A stretch of 64,000 nucleotides of DNA from Kaistia dalseonensis (GTDB lineage: Bacteria > Pseudomonadota > Alphaproteobacteria > Rhizobiales > Kaistiaceae), in NCBI RefSeq assembly GCF_030814715.1, contig NZ_JAUSVO010000001.1, forward strand, positions 868,001-932,000, written 5' to 3'. The notes below the pieces were generated by a model that worked only from the letters and a program-made list of their open reading frames with translations, ran no database searches and was not told the DNA's origin. Below are positions 54,788 through 64,000 of this stretch, piece after piece. Both the position numbers and the translations under genes were made by a program. How positions within the stretch are numbered: the first letter of the stretch is position 1; the number at the start of each line of letters is the position of its first letter.

Positions 54788-55584
54788 CGAAGCAGCCGCG
54801 TGAGCTGGCGCTTCTGGCCGAGTCGGGCCGGCTGCTGGCGTCGGTGTTCGCCCTTCTGGATCGAACCCCGCTGATCGGCATGTCGACGCTCCAGATCGAT
54901 GAACTGGTCGAGCGTTTCATCGTCGACGATCTCAAGGCGCGCCCCGCGAGCAAGGGCCAGTATGGCTATGGCTTCGTGCTGAATTCCTCGGTCAACGACG
55001 TCGTCTGCCATGGCATACCCTCGCAATCGACCGTGCTTCGGGATGGCGACATCGTCAATCTGGACATCACGCTCGAGAAGAACGGCTATATCGCGGATTC
55101 CAGCAAGACCTATCTCGTCGGCGCGGTGAACCCGGCGGCCCGGAAGCTGGTCCAGACCACTTATGAGGCGATGTGGATGGGCATCCAGGCGGTTCGCCCC
55201 GGCGCGCGGCTCGGCGATATTGGCTGGGCGATCGAGCGGCACGCCAAGCGGAACGGCTATTCGGTGGTGCATGAATATTGCGGTCACGGCATTGGCCGCG
55301 AAATGCACGAGGAACCGCAGATCCTCCATTTCGGCAAGCCCGGAACCGGCCTCGCGCTGCGCGAGGGCATGGTCTTCACGATCGAGCCGATGCTCAATCG
55401 AGGTCGCAGGAGCGTGAAGACCGAGGCCGACGGCTGGACCGTGGTGACGAGCGACGGATCGCTTTCCGCGCAATTCGAGCACACCGTGGCCGTGACCGCC
55501 TCCGGCGTCCAGGTGCTGACACTGCGGCCCGACGAGGCGAAATCAGGCCCCGCCCGACGGATCGCGGCGGCCCGCGGACACTAG
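54784..55584 (+). CDS. map: Methionine aminopeptidase, type I
   Basis: A 266-residue enzyme removing the initiator methionine. All metal ligands are visible: Asp94 (NLDITL), Asp105 (ADSSKTYL), His168 (YCGHGIG), Glu201 (TIEPML) and Glu232 (FEHTVAV), with His76 (CHGIPS) in the substrate site. It is translationally coupled to the ParD-like gene. Since bacteria need one map gene near ribosomal genes, this copy may be a second, regulated one. The genome outside the window would decide. Confidence 0.92.
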   Translation: MTKQPRELALLAESGRLLASVFALLDRTPLIGMSTLQIDELVERFIVDDLKARPASKGQYGYGFVLNSSVNDVVCHGIPSQSTVLRDGDIVNLDITLEKNGYIADSSKTYLVGAVNPAARKLVQTTYEAMWMGIQAVRPGARLGDIGWAIERHAKRNGYSVVHEYCGHGIGREMHEEPQILHFGKPGTGLALREGMVFTIEPMLNRGRRSVKTEADGWTVVTSDGSLSAQFEHTVAVTASGVQVLTLRPDEAKSGPARRIAAARGH

Positions 55585-55702
55585 CCGCAACCTCATGGAA
55601 TCGTCGCGGCTAAAGAGTTCATTCCAAGCACCAGGAACCGACATCGCACTTTGATCATGCGATCGCCCGGTCTCACGCCGGGAACGACCTTCATGCGGCG
55701 GA

Positions 55703-55731
55703 CGACGGGAGGGCACGTTTGCCTCCCGTCG
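55703..55731. terminator. Hairpin between map and the DUF1254 gene
   Basis: CGACGGGAGG pairs with CCTCCCGTCG over a nine-base loop, between two convergent genes, so it can serve both directions. No long T-run follows. Confidence 0.6.
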
Positions 55732-55753
55732 CCCTTGTCATGAGCGACGCGCT

Positions 55754-57259
55754 TCAGTTCGAGACCAACTCGATTTCGCTGGGGCGCCAGGTCTTGTTGA
55801 ACCACGGCTCAAGAGGGCCGTAGAGCCTCAGGATCGTGAACCAGCCCTTGCCGGGAATGGTCTGCACCCAATTGTGCTCCATGCCTGCAGGAGCCTTCGG
55901 ACCGAACCAGATGTCGACGGAGCCGTCGGCATTGACCTTGATGCTCTTGTCCTGGCTGCTCACGCTCGGAAACTGCTGATCCGTCTGGAGCATTGAGCGG
56001 GTCTGCGTGTCATAGACGATAACCGACCAGAAATCCTTCGCCGGAACATGGGGCGGCAGGCGCAGCCGATAGGTCTTGCCGCCGTCGAAAGGATTGCCGT
56101 TCGCGTCGAGGGCGGCCCAGGGATATTGCGAACCTTCGCCGACCATCTTTTCGGCCATGGCCGGCGTCACGCCGGTGGCCAGGTAGTAGAAGAAGGCAGC
56201 GCCGTCGAGATTGCTCACGCCTGGAGCGCTCTCGAACTTGTACCCGCCGAAGAAGGGCAGGCGCCAGGCGCTGTCCGGGTAGAAGTATCCGGCCTTGTCG
56301 CGCATGCGGTAGGCGATGCTGCGGGCGGTCGCCGCGCCGATATTCGCGGCGTCGGCCAGGATGGCTTTCATCCGCGCATCGGGGGCGAATGGCTTGCCCT
56401 TGGTGATGCCGATCGAGGCGAAGAGGCCGAGCGTCGTCGGATCAGAGCCTTGCGGCGGCTCTTCCTGGATGGCCTGGTCCAGCAATTCCCAGAAGGCATA
56501 GTCGCCGGGCGGCACGAAATTCGACGGGATGCCGGAGAGATTGGCGAACTTCATCTCGGGAGGATTGGCGGCGTCGCCCAGCTGGTAGACCTTCAGCGTC
56601 CGCTTGACGAGATCGACCCCCGGCTTGGGCGAGCCATCCACCAGGAACGAGCGGAACGGCATCCAGTTGCCGTAGGTGCTGGGGCGCACCACGAAATAGC
56701 CGTCCGGCACCTTGCCGTCATAGCCGGGGGGCAGAATCAGATACTTGCCGCCCTCGCCGCGATCTTCCCCCGTAAGGCCGACATCCGCCACCCAGCGGTA
56801 CCACATGTCGTCGATCGCCCCGAGAACCTTCGGCGGGATCTCGACAACCAGCGGCCCCTTGCTCGTGTCGAGCCAGACGAAGCTGTAGACCGTGTTGTCG
56901 TTTGCGGTCAGTTCGACGGTCTTGGAGTCGACGAGAGTTTCCCAGATCACGTCCGTCGTGTTGACCGGCCCGTATTCGCGCAGGGCGTTGCGCATGGCGA
57001 CCTGATTGACGATGGGAAGTCCCAACAGATACGCTTGGAGCGCTCGCGAGCGGTCGAGATTGTCGTAGATCGCCTTGGTCGTGTCTGCGGTCGGAACACC
57101 ATCATGCAGCTTCAGCGTTCCGATTGACGTCTCGACCTCATTCGGGGTCGCGACGCCGGGCGCTGTCGGCGTGGTCATCTTGTAGGTTTCCGCCGCGGCC
57201 GGCATGGCAAGCGCGCCAGCCAGCAGCAGGTGAGCGGCAAAGAGCAGCTTCGTACTCAT
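55754..57259 (-). CDS. Exported DUF1254/DUF1214 protein
   Basis: A 501-residue protein with a signal peptide (LLFAAHLLLAGALAMPAAA) and two modules: a DUF1254 part (SRALQAYLLGLPIVNQVAMRNALREYG, residues about 65-190) and a C-terminal DUF1214 part (GYKFESAPGVSNLDGAAFFYYL, SIKVNADGSVDIWFGPKAPAGMEHNW). Such proteins are periplasmic and of unknown activity. The start at 57259 opens the signal peptide; a much longer frame above it is not protein-like. It converges on map and is followed by a hairpin. Confidence 0.85.
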   Translation of the reverse strand: MSTKLLFAAHLLLAGALAMPAAAETYKMTTPTAPGVATPNEVETSIGTLKLHDGVPTADTTKAIYDNLDRSRALQAYLLGLPIVNQVAMRNALREYGPVNTTDVIWETLVDSKTVELTANDNTVYSFVWLDTSKGPLVVEIPPKVLGAIDDMWYRWVADVGLTGEDRGEGGKYLILPPGYDGKVPDGYFVVRPSTYGNWMPFRSFLVDGSPKPGVDLVKRTLKVYQLGDAANPPEMKFANLSGIPSNFVPPGDYAFWELLDQAIQEEPPQGSDPTTLGLFASIGITKGKPFAPDARMKAILADAANIGAATARSIAYRMRDKAGYFYPDSAWRLPFFGGYKFESAPGVSNLDGAAFFYYLATGVTPAMAEKMVGEGSQYPWAALDANGNPFDGGKTYRLRLPPHVPAKDFWSVIVYDTQTRSMLQTDQQFPSVSSQDKSIKVNADGSVDIWFGPKAPAGMEHNWVQTIPGKGWFTILRLYGPLEPWFNKTWRPSEIELVSN

Positions 57260-57771
57260 CTCATCTATCCTCTGTCTCTTGTTTGCGGCACGCAAGTCGG
57301 CCTTCGCGCGTGACGGCGCCTTTATCCGTCCCTGCCCAATCCATGAGATGTATCGCGCCAGCGGCGGCCGCGCGCTTTGACCGACCTCAAATTCGTGACG
57401 GGAGCCGTTCACGAACTGCCTTGGTCGTCGGGAGGGCGACAGCTGTTTTTGCGCGCTCTTCAGACAAAGGCGAACCGCCCGAGGTTGGTGACGGTCGCGT
57501 GATGCAAGCCCCGCGACGGAGGCTGCATTCACGCGATACGCGCTCAGCGAGACGGGATGGAAGATCATCCAACCGATCCTGCCGACCCAATCGCGCGGCG
57601 TTCCTCGCGTCGATGACCGGCGTGTCCTGAATGGCATCGTCCGGGTGCCGAGGTCCGGCCAGGAGCATGACAGCCCCAAGGCACGCGATCTCCTGCGCGG
57701 CCTGCTCAGGGGGCGTCCAAATCCTCGCGCGGCAGCGACCTGGCGAGCGCTCGAGCCGGCTCCGTCGCCGC
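57260..57771. other. Intergenic region with no gene seen
   Basis: About 510 bases upstream of the DUF1254 gene. A minus-strand frame of 93 codons exists but has no family features and arginine-rich, high-G+C composition typical of a shadow. No repeat, terminator or operator was recognised. Confidence 0.45.
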
Positions 57772-57987
57772 CTATTTCAGGCCATCCTCGGCCAGCGTAT
57801 AGGCGACGATCGCGTTGGCGTGTCCGTGGCCGAGGCCGTGCTCGTTCTTCAGGATCGCCACCAGCTCCATGTGCTTAGCCGGATAAGCGTTGCGAACGAG
57901 CTGCTGCCATTCGGAGATCGGCCGCCCATACTTCTTCTCGATCGAGGGGAAGTAAGATGCGGGTCCCTGAACTTTTTGATCGGCCAT
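57772..57987 (-). CDS. DUF4287 protein
   Basis: A 71-residue protein: YFPSIEKKYGRPISEWQQLVRNAYPAKHMELVAILKNEHGLGHGHANAIVAYTL. This helical pattern is DUF4287, found alone or fused to DUF5655-type domains. Its role is unknown. It ends the short run of leftward genes that begins with the membrane protein, from which it is nine bases away, so the two are probably co-transcribed. Confidence 0.82.
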   Translation of the reverse strand: MADQKVQGPASYFPSIEKKYGRPISEWQQLVRNAYPAKHMELVAILKNEHGLGHGHANAIVAYTLAEDGLK

Positions 57988-57996
57988 GGGCGACTC

Positions 57997-58611
57997 CTAG
58001 ATCAAGGCCATGGTATCCGGCGGCGTCGGCAGGCCGATCGGCTTGTCGGTGCGCGGCACGATGCGAAGCTGCATCCGCTTGATCGCTTCGTAAAGCTCGA
58101 TCTCGCGCCGATAGGGGCGCCATTCATAGAGCAGCAACTCGGCCGGGCGCCAGAGCCCGACCCAGCCGGCGATGATGAAGCCCTCCGAGAATAGCCGCCC
58201 GAAGCCGCCATGGATCGAGAACAATTGCTCGGAGAGCAGCGACAGCCCCAGGCAGACGATCCAGAACACGCTGCCGATGCGGAGCGCGCGCCAACCTTCC
58301 AGCCAGACCTCGCGCTTCTTCTGCACGGCGAGGCGGATCTGCGTATTGCAGTAGATGTCGATCGCGGCCCGCGTGCGGGCCGGCAGATCCGCCATGATCA
58401 TGGCCGCCGGCAGATGGATGGTGATGCTCGATAGCCGCTTGTGCCCGCGACGACGGGCGTTCAGCGTATCCATCAACTGGTCGATGCCAGACGCCTCGAT
58501 GTTGTCGCCGAGAAACGGATCGACTTCGGGCGTCTGGAAGAAATTATGGATGTCGCTCAGATAGAGATCGACGTTCTGGTCCGGATCGATCGTCCCATCG
58601 GTCGTCGTCAT
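57997..58611 (-). CDS. Membrane protein of unknown function
   Basis: A 204-residue protein: an acidic N-terminus, a helical middle region (INSQ-rich: NARRRGHKRLSSITIHLP), two hydrophobic segments (about 110-128 and 140-158) and a basic C-terminus. I do not recognise a family. It lies 19 bases after maeB and nine bases before the DUF4287 gene on the same strand, suggesting an operon with the malic enzyme. Confidence 0.7.
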   Translation of the reverse strand: MTTTDGTIDPDQNVDLYLSDIHNFFQTPEVDPFLGDNIEASGIDQLMDTLNARRRGHKRLSSITIHLPAAMIMADLPARTRAAIDIYCNTQIRLAVQKKREVWLEGWRALRIGSVFWIVCLGLSLLSEQLFSIHGGFGRLFSEGFIIAGWVGLWRPAELLLYEWRPYRREIELYEAIKRMQLRIVPRTDKPIGLPTPPDTMALI

Positions 58612-58630
58612 GGCGAGCGGCCTCCATCAA

Positions 58631-60919
58631 TCAGGGGTTCTGTGCCTCGACGGCTGCAAGCGCGGTCATGTTCACGACGCCGCGCGACGTCACGGACGGG
58701 GTCAGGATATGAGCCGGCCGCGCCGCGCCGAGCAGGATCGGCCCGACATGCAGCGCATCGGTCATCACCTTGACCACGTTGAGGGTGATATTGGCCGCAT
58801 CGAGGTTGGGGAACACGAGCAGGTTCGCCTCGCCCGTGAGCTTCGATTTCGGCAAGGCGCGCATGCGGATCGCGTCGGAGAGCGCGGAATCGCCGTGCAT
58901 CTCGCCATCGACCTCGAGGTCCGGCGCCGTCTGCCAGAGGATCTCCACGGCCTTGCGCATCTTGCGGCTCGATTCGCCGTCGCGCGAGCCGAAATTCGAA
59001 TGCGAGAGCAGGGCGGCCTTGGGCGTGATGCCGAAGCGGCGGATATGATCGGCCGCGAGGCGTGTCACTTCCGCGATTTCCTCCGCCGTCGGGTCTTCGT
59101 TGACATAGGTGTCGGTGAGGAAGGTCGTGGCCTCGGAGCTGATCAGCAGGCTCAGCGCCGAATAGGCGTGGCTGCCGGGCCGCAGGCCGATCACGTCGCG
59201 AATGGTGCGAAAATGGCTGCGGAACTGGCCCTCCAGGCCGCAGAGCAGGGCGTCGCCCTCGTTGCGCATCAGGGCGAGCGCGCCGATCACTGTGGTGTTG
59301 GTGCGGACCGCCGTGCGCGCCGCCTCGGGGCTGATGCCCTTGCGACCGAGCAGTTCCGAATAGAGGTCGACATATTCGCGGTAGCGCGGATCGTCCTCGG
59401 GGTTGATCACCTCGAAATCGACGCCGGGCTTGAACTTGAGGCCGAAGCGGCGGGCGCGGACCTCGATCACCGAGGGGCGGCCGATCAGGATCGGCTGCGC
59501 GATGCGATCCTCGAGCACCACCTGGGCGGCGCGCAGCACGCGCTCATCCTCGCCGTCGGCGTAGATCACGCGCTTGATGTTGCTCTTCGCGGCCGAAACC
59601 ATCGGCTTCATGATGAGGCCGGATTTGAAGACGAACCGGTTCAGCCGGTCCATATAGGCGTCGAAATCGGCGATCGGGCGCGTTGCGACGCCGGTATCCA
59701 TCGCCGCCTTGGCGACGGCCGGCGCGATCCTGAGGATCAGCCGCTGGTCGAAGGGCGATGGGATCAGGTAGTCCGGGCCGAAGCTGTGCTGCACGCCGCC
59801 ATAGGCCTGCGCCACCACGTCGGAGGGCACCTCCTGCGCCAGTTCGGCGATCGCCGCGACGGCCGCGTGCTTCATCTCCTCGTTGATCGTTGTCGCGCCG
59901 ACGTCGAGCGCGCCGCGGAAGATGTAGGGGAAACAGAGGACGTTGTTGACCTGGTTCGGGAAATCGGACCGGCCGGTGCAGATCATCGCGTCAGGGCGGG
60001 CGGCGCGGGCCTCTTCCGGCATGATCTCGGGGTTGGGGTTGGCGAGCGCCAGGATCAGCGGCCGTTCGGCCATCTTCATGATCATGTCGGCCTTGAGCAC
60101 GCCGGCGGCGGAAAGGCCGAGGAAGACGTCGGCACCATCGATGATCTCGCCGAGCGTCCGCTTGTCGGTCTTCTGCGCGAAGATCGACTTGTAGGGATCC
60201 ATCAGCGTCGGGCGGCCCTCATAGACCACGCCATCAATATCCGAGATCCAGATGTTCTCGCGCTTCGCGCCGAGCGAGACGAGGAGATTGAGGCAGGCGA
60301 GAGCGGCAGCGCCAGCACCGGAGGCGACGATCTTCGCCTCCTCGATCGTCTTGCCCTTGAGCTTCAGCCCGTTCGTCACCGCCGCGCCGACGATGATCGC
60401 CGTGCCGTGCTGGTCGTCATGGAAAACGGGGATTTGCATCCGCGCGCGCAATTTGCGCTCGATCTCGAAGCATTCCGGCGCCTTGATATCCTCGAGATTG
60501 ATGCCGCCGAAGGTCGGCTCCAGCGCCGCGACGACATCGACGAACTTGTCGATGTCGCGTTCCTCGACCTCGATGTCGAAGACGTCGATGCCGGCGAATT
60601 TCTTGAAGAGGACCGCTTTGCCCTCCATCACCGGCTTGCCGGCCAGTGCGCCGATCGCGCCGAGGCCGAGCACGGCGGTGCCGTTGGAGATGACGCCGAC
60701 GAGATTGCCGCGCGCGGTATAATCAAAGGCCTTGGCCGGGTCGGCCGCGATCGCCAGGCAGGGAGCGGCGACGCCCGGCGAATAGGCGAGGGCGAGATCG
60801 CGCTGGTTGCCCAGCGGCTTGGTCGCTCGGATCTCCAGTTTGCCGGGCTGGGGGTAGCGATGGAAATAAAGGGCCGCCTCGTCGAGGTCGGCGCCTGCCC
60901 GGCCGGAATCCGTCATCAT
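58631..60919 (-). CDS. maeB: NADP-dependent malic enzyme with phosphotransacetylase-like domain
   Basis: A 762-residue MaeB: malate is oxidatively decarboxylated to pyruvate. The malic part covers about residues 10-430 ([53 protein letters not shown]), the C-terminal part about 440-762 resembles phosphotransacetylase (GLMKPMVSA-like linker, [24 protein letters not shown]), a regulatory domain in known relatives. Start ATG 60919 is the first Met near the family start; the ATG directly after is equally possible. Confidence 0.93.
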   Translation of the reverse strand: MMTDSGRAGADLDEAALYFHRYPQPGKLEIRATKPLGNQRDLALAYSPGVAAPCLAIAADPAKAFDYTARGNLVGVISNGTAVLGLGAIGALAGKPVMEGKAVLFKKFAGIDVFDIEVEERDIDKFVDVVAALEPTFGGINLEDIKAPECFEIERKLRARMQIPVFHDDQHGTAIIVGAAVTNGLKLKGKTIEEAKIVASGAGAAALACLNLLVSLGAKRENIWISDIDGVVYEGRPTLMDPYKSIFAQKTDKRTLGEIIDGADVFLGLSAAGVLKADMIMKMAERPLILALANPNPEIMPEEARAARPDAMICTGRSDFPNQVNNVLCFPYIFRGALDVGATTINEEMKHAAVAAIAELAQEVPSDVVAQAYGGVQHSFGPDYLIPSPFDQRLILRIAPAVAKAAMDTGVATRPIADFDAYMDRLNRFVFKSGLIMKPMVSAAKSNIKRVIYADGEDERVLRAAQVVLEDRIAQPILIGRPSVIEVRARRFGLKFKPGVDFEVINPEDDPRYREYVDLYSELLGRKGISPEAARTAVRTNTTVIGALALMRNEGDALLCGLEGQFRSHFRTIRDVIGLRPGSHAYSALSLLISSEATTFLTDTYVNEDPTAEEIAEVTRLAADHIRRFGITPKAALLSHSNFGSRDGESSRKMRKAVEILWQTAPDLEVDGEMHGDSALSDAIRMRALPKSKLTGEANLLVFPNLDAANITLNVVKVMTDALHVGPILLGAARPAHILTPSVTSRGVVNMTALAAVEAQNP

Positions 60920-61023
60920 CAATGCCTGCGTCTGGAAATAAATAAGGCGACCGTTTTGCGGCCGCCTCAGCGTCATACAAGAGCGGACGCGCGGAAGCGA
61001 GCGCGTCCTTGGGCGCCTTCGCC

Positions 61024-61206
61024 TCAGAAGGCGAGGGGACGGGCTGCCGTCGGGGCGCAGCCAATGCCGCTATTGAGGCAGAGGCCGATCAGCGAGGCGC
61101 GCGGATCCTGCAGATCATGATTGAGCGACGGGCGCACCATCTCGGCCAGACCGATGCCGACAAGGGTTGCGAACAGGGTGACGACGAAGAAGGACCGGGT
61201 GGCCAT
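61024..61206 (-). CDS. Small exported or membrane protein, 60 residues
   Basis: A short frame with a hydrophobic start (SFFVVTLFATLVGIGLAEMV) and a mature part with two cysteines (GLCLNSGIGC). A GGAG site lies nine bases before the ATG at 61206, which is why the longer frame is rejected. No family recognised. It sits 104 bases before maeB on the same strand. Confidence 0.55.
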   Translation of the reverse strand: MATRSFFVVTLFATLVGIGLAEMVRPSLNHDLQDPRASLIGLCLNSGIGCAPTAARPLAF

Positions 61207-61552
61207 GACACAAAACTCCAAATGACCCCTAAAGACAGGACGGACAGTGCACCCCCGTGGCTGAACCGCCTCTGAAATCTGCATTCATCTATCGTTTGGA
61301 ATGATTGCGATTTGATTAAAATTGATTCGAACGCTTCGCAGGAGCCCTTATGCGACAAGGGTTTCCACAGCTTGACGCTTTCGCGAAAATCCTGCATCAC
61401 CCTCGCCATGACGGCTCTTTCGCTCCCTTTCGCAGGCTGTTGCCGCGGAACCATCACCAGCCTTTGAGGCCGGCCGAGGCCGTTCCTTCTCGCTCGCTTC
61501 CATGGGACGGACGCCCGGCCGGCGCCTTCTCCTGACATCGACGGGAATTGTC
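61207..61552. other. Divergent promoter region before cysS
   Basis: About 345 bases. The first 150 are A+T-richer (GATTTGATTAAAATTGATTCG) and probably hold the promoters of the small exported protein (leftwards) and of cysS (rightwards). A 61-codon plus-strand frame (61350-61535) has a GGAG site but no family features; a leader peptide is possible but unsupported. Confidence 0.4.
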
Positions 61553-63049
<1,497 letters not shown>

Positions 63050-63098
63050 CTCGCAGCGTCGCCAATTTATGTTCGCGCTCACTGCGGTAGCCTAAACT

Positions 63099-63207
63099 CC
63101 GTCATGCCCGGGCTTGTCCCGGGCACCCACGCCTTGCTTATGACATAGCGAACCATCGAGCGCCTTAAGCAAGTCGGGGATGGCCGGGACAAGCCCGGCC
63201 ATGACGG
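63099..63207. repeat. Inverted repeat pair 1
   Basis: GTCATGCCCGGGCTTGTCCC at 63101 onwards has a diverged reverse complement ending GGCCATGACGG at 63175-63207. Each arm is itself palindromic (CCCGGG.. CCCGGG). Such units are abundant intergenic palindromes in Bradyrhizobium-type genomes. Confidence 0.7.
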
Positions 63208-63264
63208 TTGAGTAGGAACGACCGATTGGACAATGGCCGGTTGGACAGGCCTCTGCATAAATCA

Positions 63265-63373
63265 CTGTCATTGCCGGGCTTGACCCGGCAATCCAGACTT
63301 TCTCCGTCGGCCTGACGCCCCGCAGACGGTTGAAAGCGAAACTGGATTGCCGGGTCAAGCCCGGCAATGACAG
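63265..63373. repeat. Inverted repeat pair 2, perfect 32-base arms
   Basis: The arms 63265-63296 and 63342-63373 are exact reverse complements, each containing TGCCGGG-CTTGA-CCCGGCA. The spacer is 45 bases. Same family as pair 1, with a variant core. Confidence 0.8.
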
Positions 63374-63600
63374 CGGGGCATAGGCAGGGACGTGCACAGG
63401 GACGGTCGGCGCCAATGGCTCGCGAGCACCCCTCCGACCACAAAGCGCCCGCCACCGCTATTCGTGCACCCGCCCCACCAAACGCCCTTTCATCCTGCGG
63501 CGCACCATGCTAATGACCCGCGCCAACCTCATTCATCGAACCGACTCGCCGAAGGTCTATCGTCCTCCGGTTGGTCGGTCATATTTTTAAGGACGTTGGC

Positions 63601-64000
63601 ATGGCACAGATCATCGAGCTTTCGACCGGGCGCGAGGCGCTCACCTTCGACGACGTGCTGCTGCAGCCGGGTCATTCCTTCGTCATGCCGGGCGAGGTCG
63701 ATATCCGCACCCGCCTGACGCGGCAGATCGAGCTCAACATCCCGATCATTTCCTCGGCCATGGATACGGTCACCGAATCGCGCCTCGCGATCGCGATGGC
63801 GCAGGCCGGCGGCCTCGGCGTCATCCACCGCAACCTCGAGCCGGCCGAGCAGGCCGAGGAGGTGCGCCGGGTCAAGAAGTTCGAATCCGGCATGGTGGTG
63901 AACCCGGTCACGATCGGCCCGGAGGCGACGCTCGCCGAAGCGCTGACGCTGATGAAGACCTACCGCATTTCCGGCATCCCGGTCGTCGAGGGCGCGACGT
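63601..64000 (+). CDS. guaB: Partial gene: IMP dehydrogenase
   Basis: The first 133 codons are visible; the rest lies beyond the window. The start [28 protein letters not shown] and [31 protein letters not shown] are signatures of GuaB, which oxidises IMP to XMP for guanine nucleotides; the CBS region begins at about residue 95. AAGGA nine bases before the ATG supports the start. Confidence 0.95.
   Translation, partial: MAQIIELSTGREALTFDDVLLQPGHSFVMPGEVDIRTRLTRQIELNIPIISSAMDTVTESRLAIAMAQAGGLGVIHRNLEPAEQAEEVRRVKKFESGMVVNPVTIGPEATLAEALTLMKTYRISGIPVVEGAT

Larger units (their letters stand above)
63050..63600. other. Intergenic region built of inverted repeats before guaB
   Basis: About 550 bases with no gene. 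Most is occupied by two pairs of inverted repeats (63099-63207 and 63265-63373). The last 60 bases hold the guaB ribosome site TTTTTAAGGA. Confidence 0.6.

Noticed and set aside
58610-61120. Plus-strand open frame of 836 codons
   Set aside because: It is exactly antisense to maeB, has no family features and the composition expected of a high-G+C shadow frame.
61350-61535. 61-codon frame before cysS with a GGAG site, possible leader peptide
   Set aside because: No run of Cys codons or attenuator hairpin, and no family features.

Overview
The window is high-G+C, densely coded DNA that reads as chromosomal sequence of an alphaproteobacterium, most likely of the Hyphomicrobiales (Rhizobiales). 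Supporting signs are the kdsA-eno neighbourhood, an NDUFS4-like complex I accessory subunit, a tandem cold-shock-domain protein, a malic enzyme fused to a phosphotransacetylase-like domain, thuA with a thuB-like oxidoreductase, a DUF1289 gene overlapping cobS, a CtrA-like site, and palindromic intergenic repeats of the kind common in that order. A Kaistia-like or Bosea-like genus is a guess only. No rRNA, CRISPR array, integrase or transposase gene was seen.

Layout. 0-9 kb: a cut lipoprotein gene, a DNA-alkyl-cysteine transferase, a ring-cleaving VOC dioxygenase, a universal stress protein coupled to a P-type ATPase, an AdhP-like alcohol dehydrogenase behind an FNR/FixK-type box, and two coupled alpha/beta hydrolases. 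9-20 kb: housekeeping and small-metabolite genes (tRNA-Glu, gloA, double cold-shock protein, DUF192, tRNA-Pro, NDUFS4-like, tRNA-Arg, kdsA, eno, HAD phosphatase, gabD, DsbA-like). 20-28 kb: a bactoprenol-type glycosyltransferase followed by a large GH94 phosphorylase-like enzyme, then hsp20, lon and a host-attachment (baeRF-like) gene behind a perfect FNR/FixK-type palindrome. 28-33 kb: a dipeptidase, then a visibly A+T-richer island holding one large gene that fuses an Mrr-type nuclease to a STAND NTPase, just upstream of dusA. This is the best candidate for an antiviral defence system in the window.

33-43 kb: an SBF-like transporter, a repeat cluster, cobalamin genes cobS and cobT (divergent), a membrane histidine kinase, an Lrp/AsnC regulator with a consensus-quality Lrp site in front of it, a group III truncated globin, and a polar amino acid importer without its ATPase. 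43-53 kb: mobA-benE facing a GntR regulator across a VanR-type operator, an ABC exporter, a thuA/thuB-like pair with a LacI-type operator, an MFS exporter, tRNA-Val and another VOC protein. 53-64 kb: a gene-poor stretch with degenerate repeats, a ParD-like ribbon-helix-helix gene overlapping a methionine aminopeptidase gene behind a palindromic promoter, a DUF1254 protein, a maeB gene, cysS, a nested-repeat region and the start of guaB.

A recurring theme is stress and low-oxygen physiology: FNR/FixK-like boxes precede adhP, the host-attachment gene and the truncated globin, and Usp, P-type ATPase, Hsp20 and Lon genes lie in the same neighbourhoods. Many long open frames antisense to real genes are high-G+C shadows and were left out.
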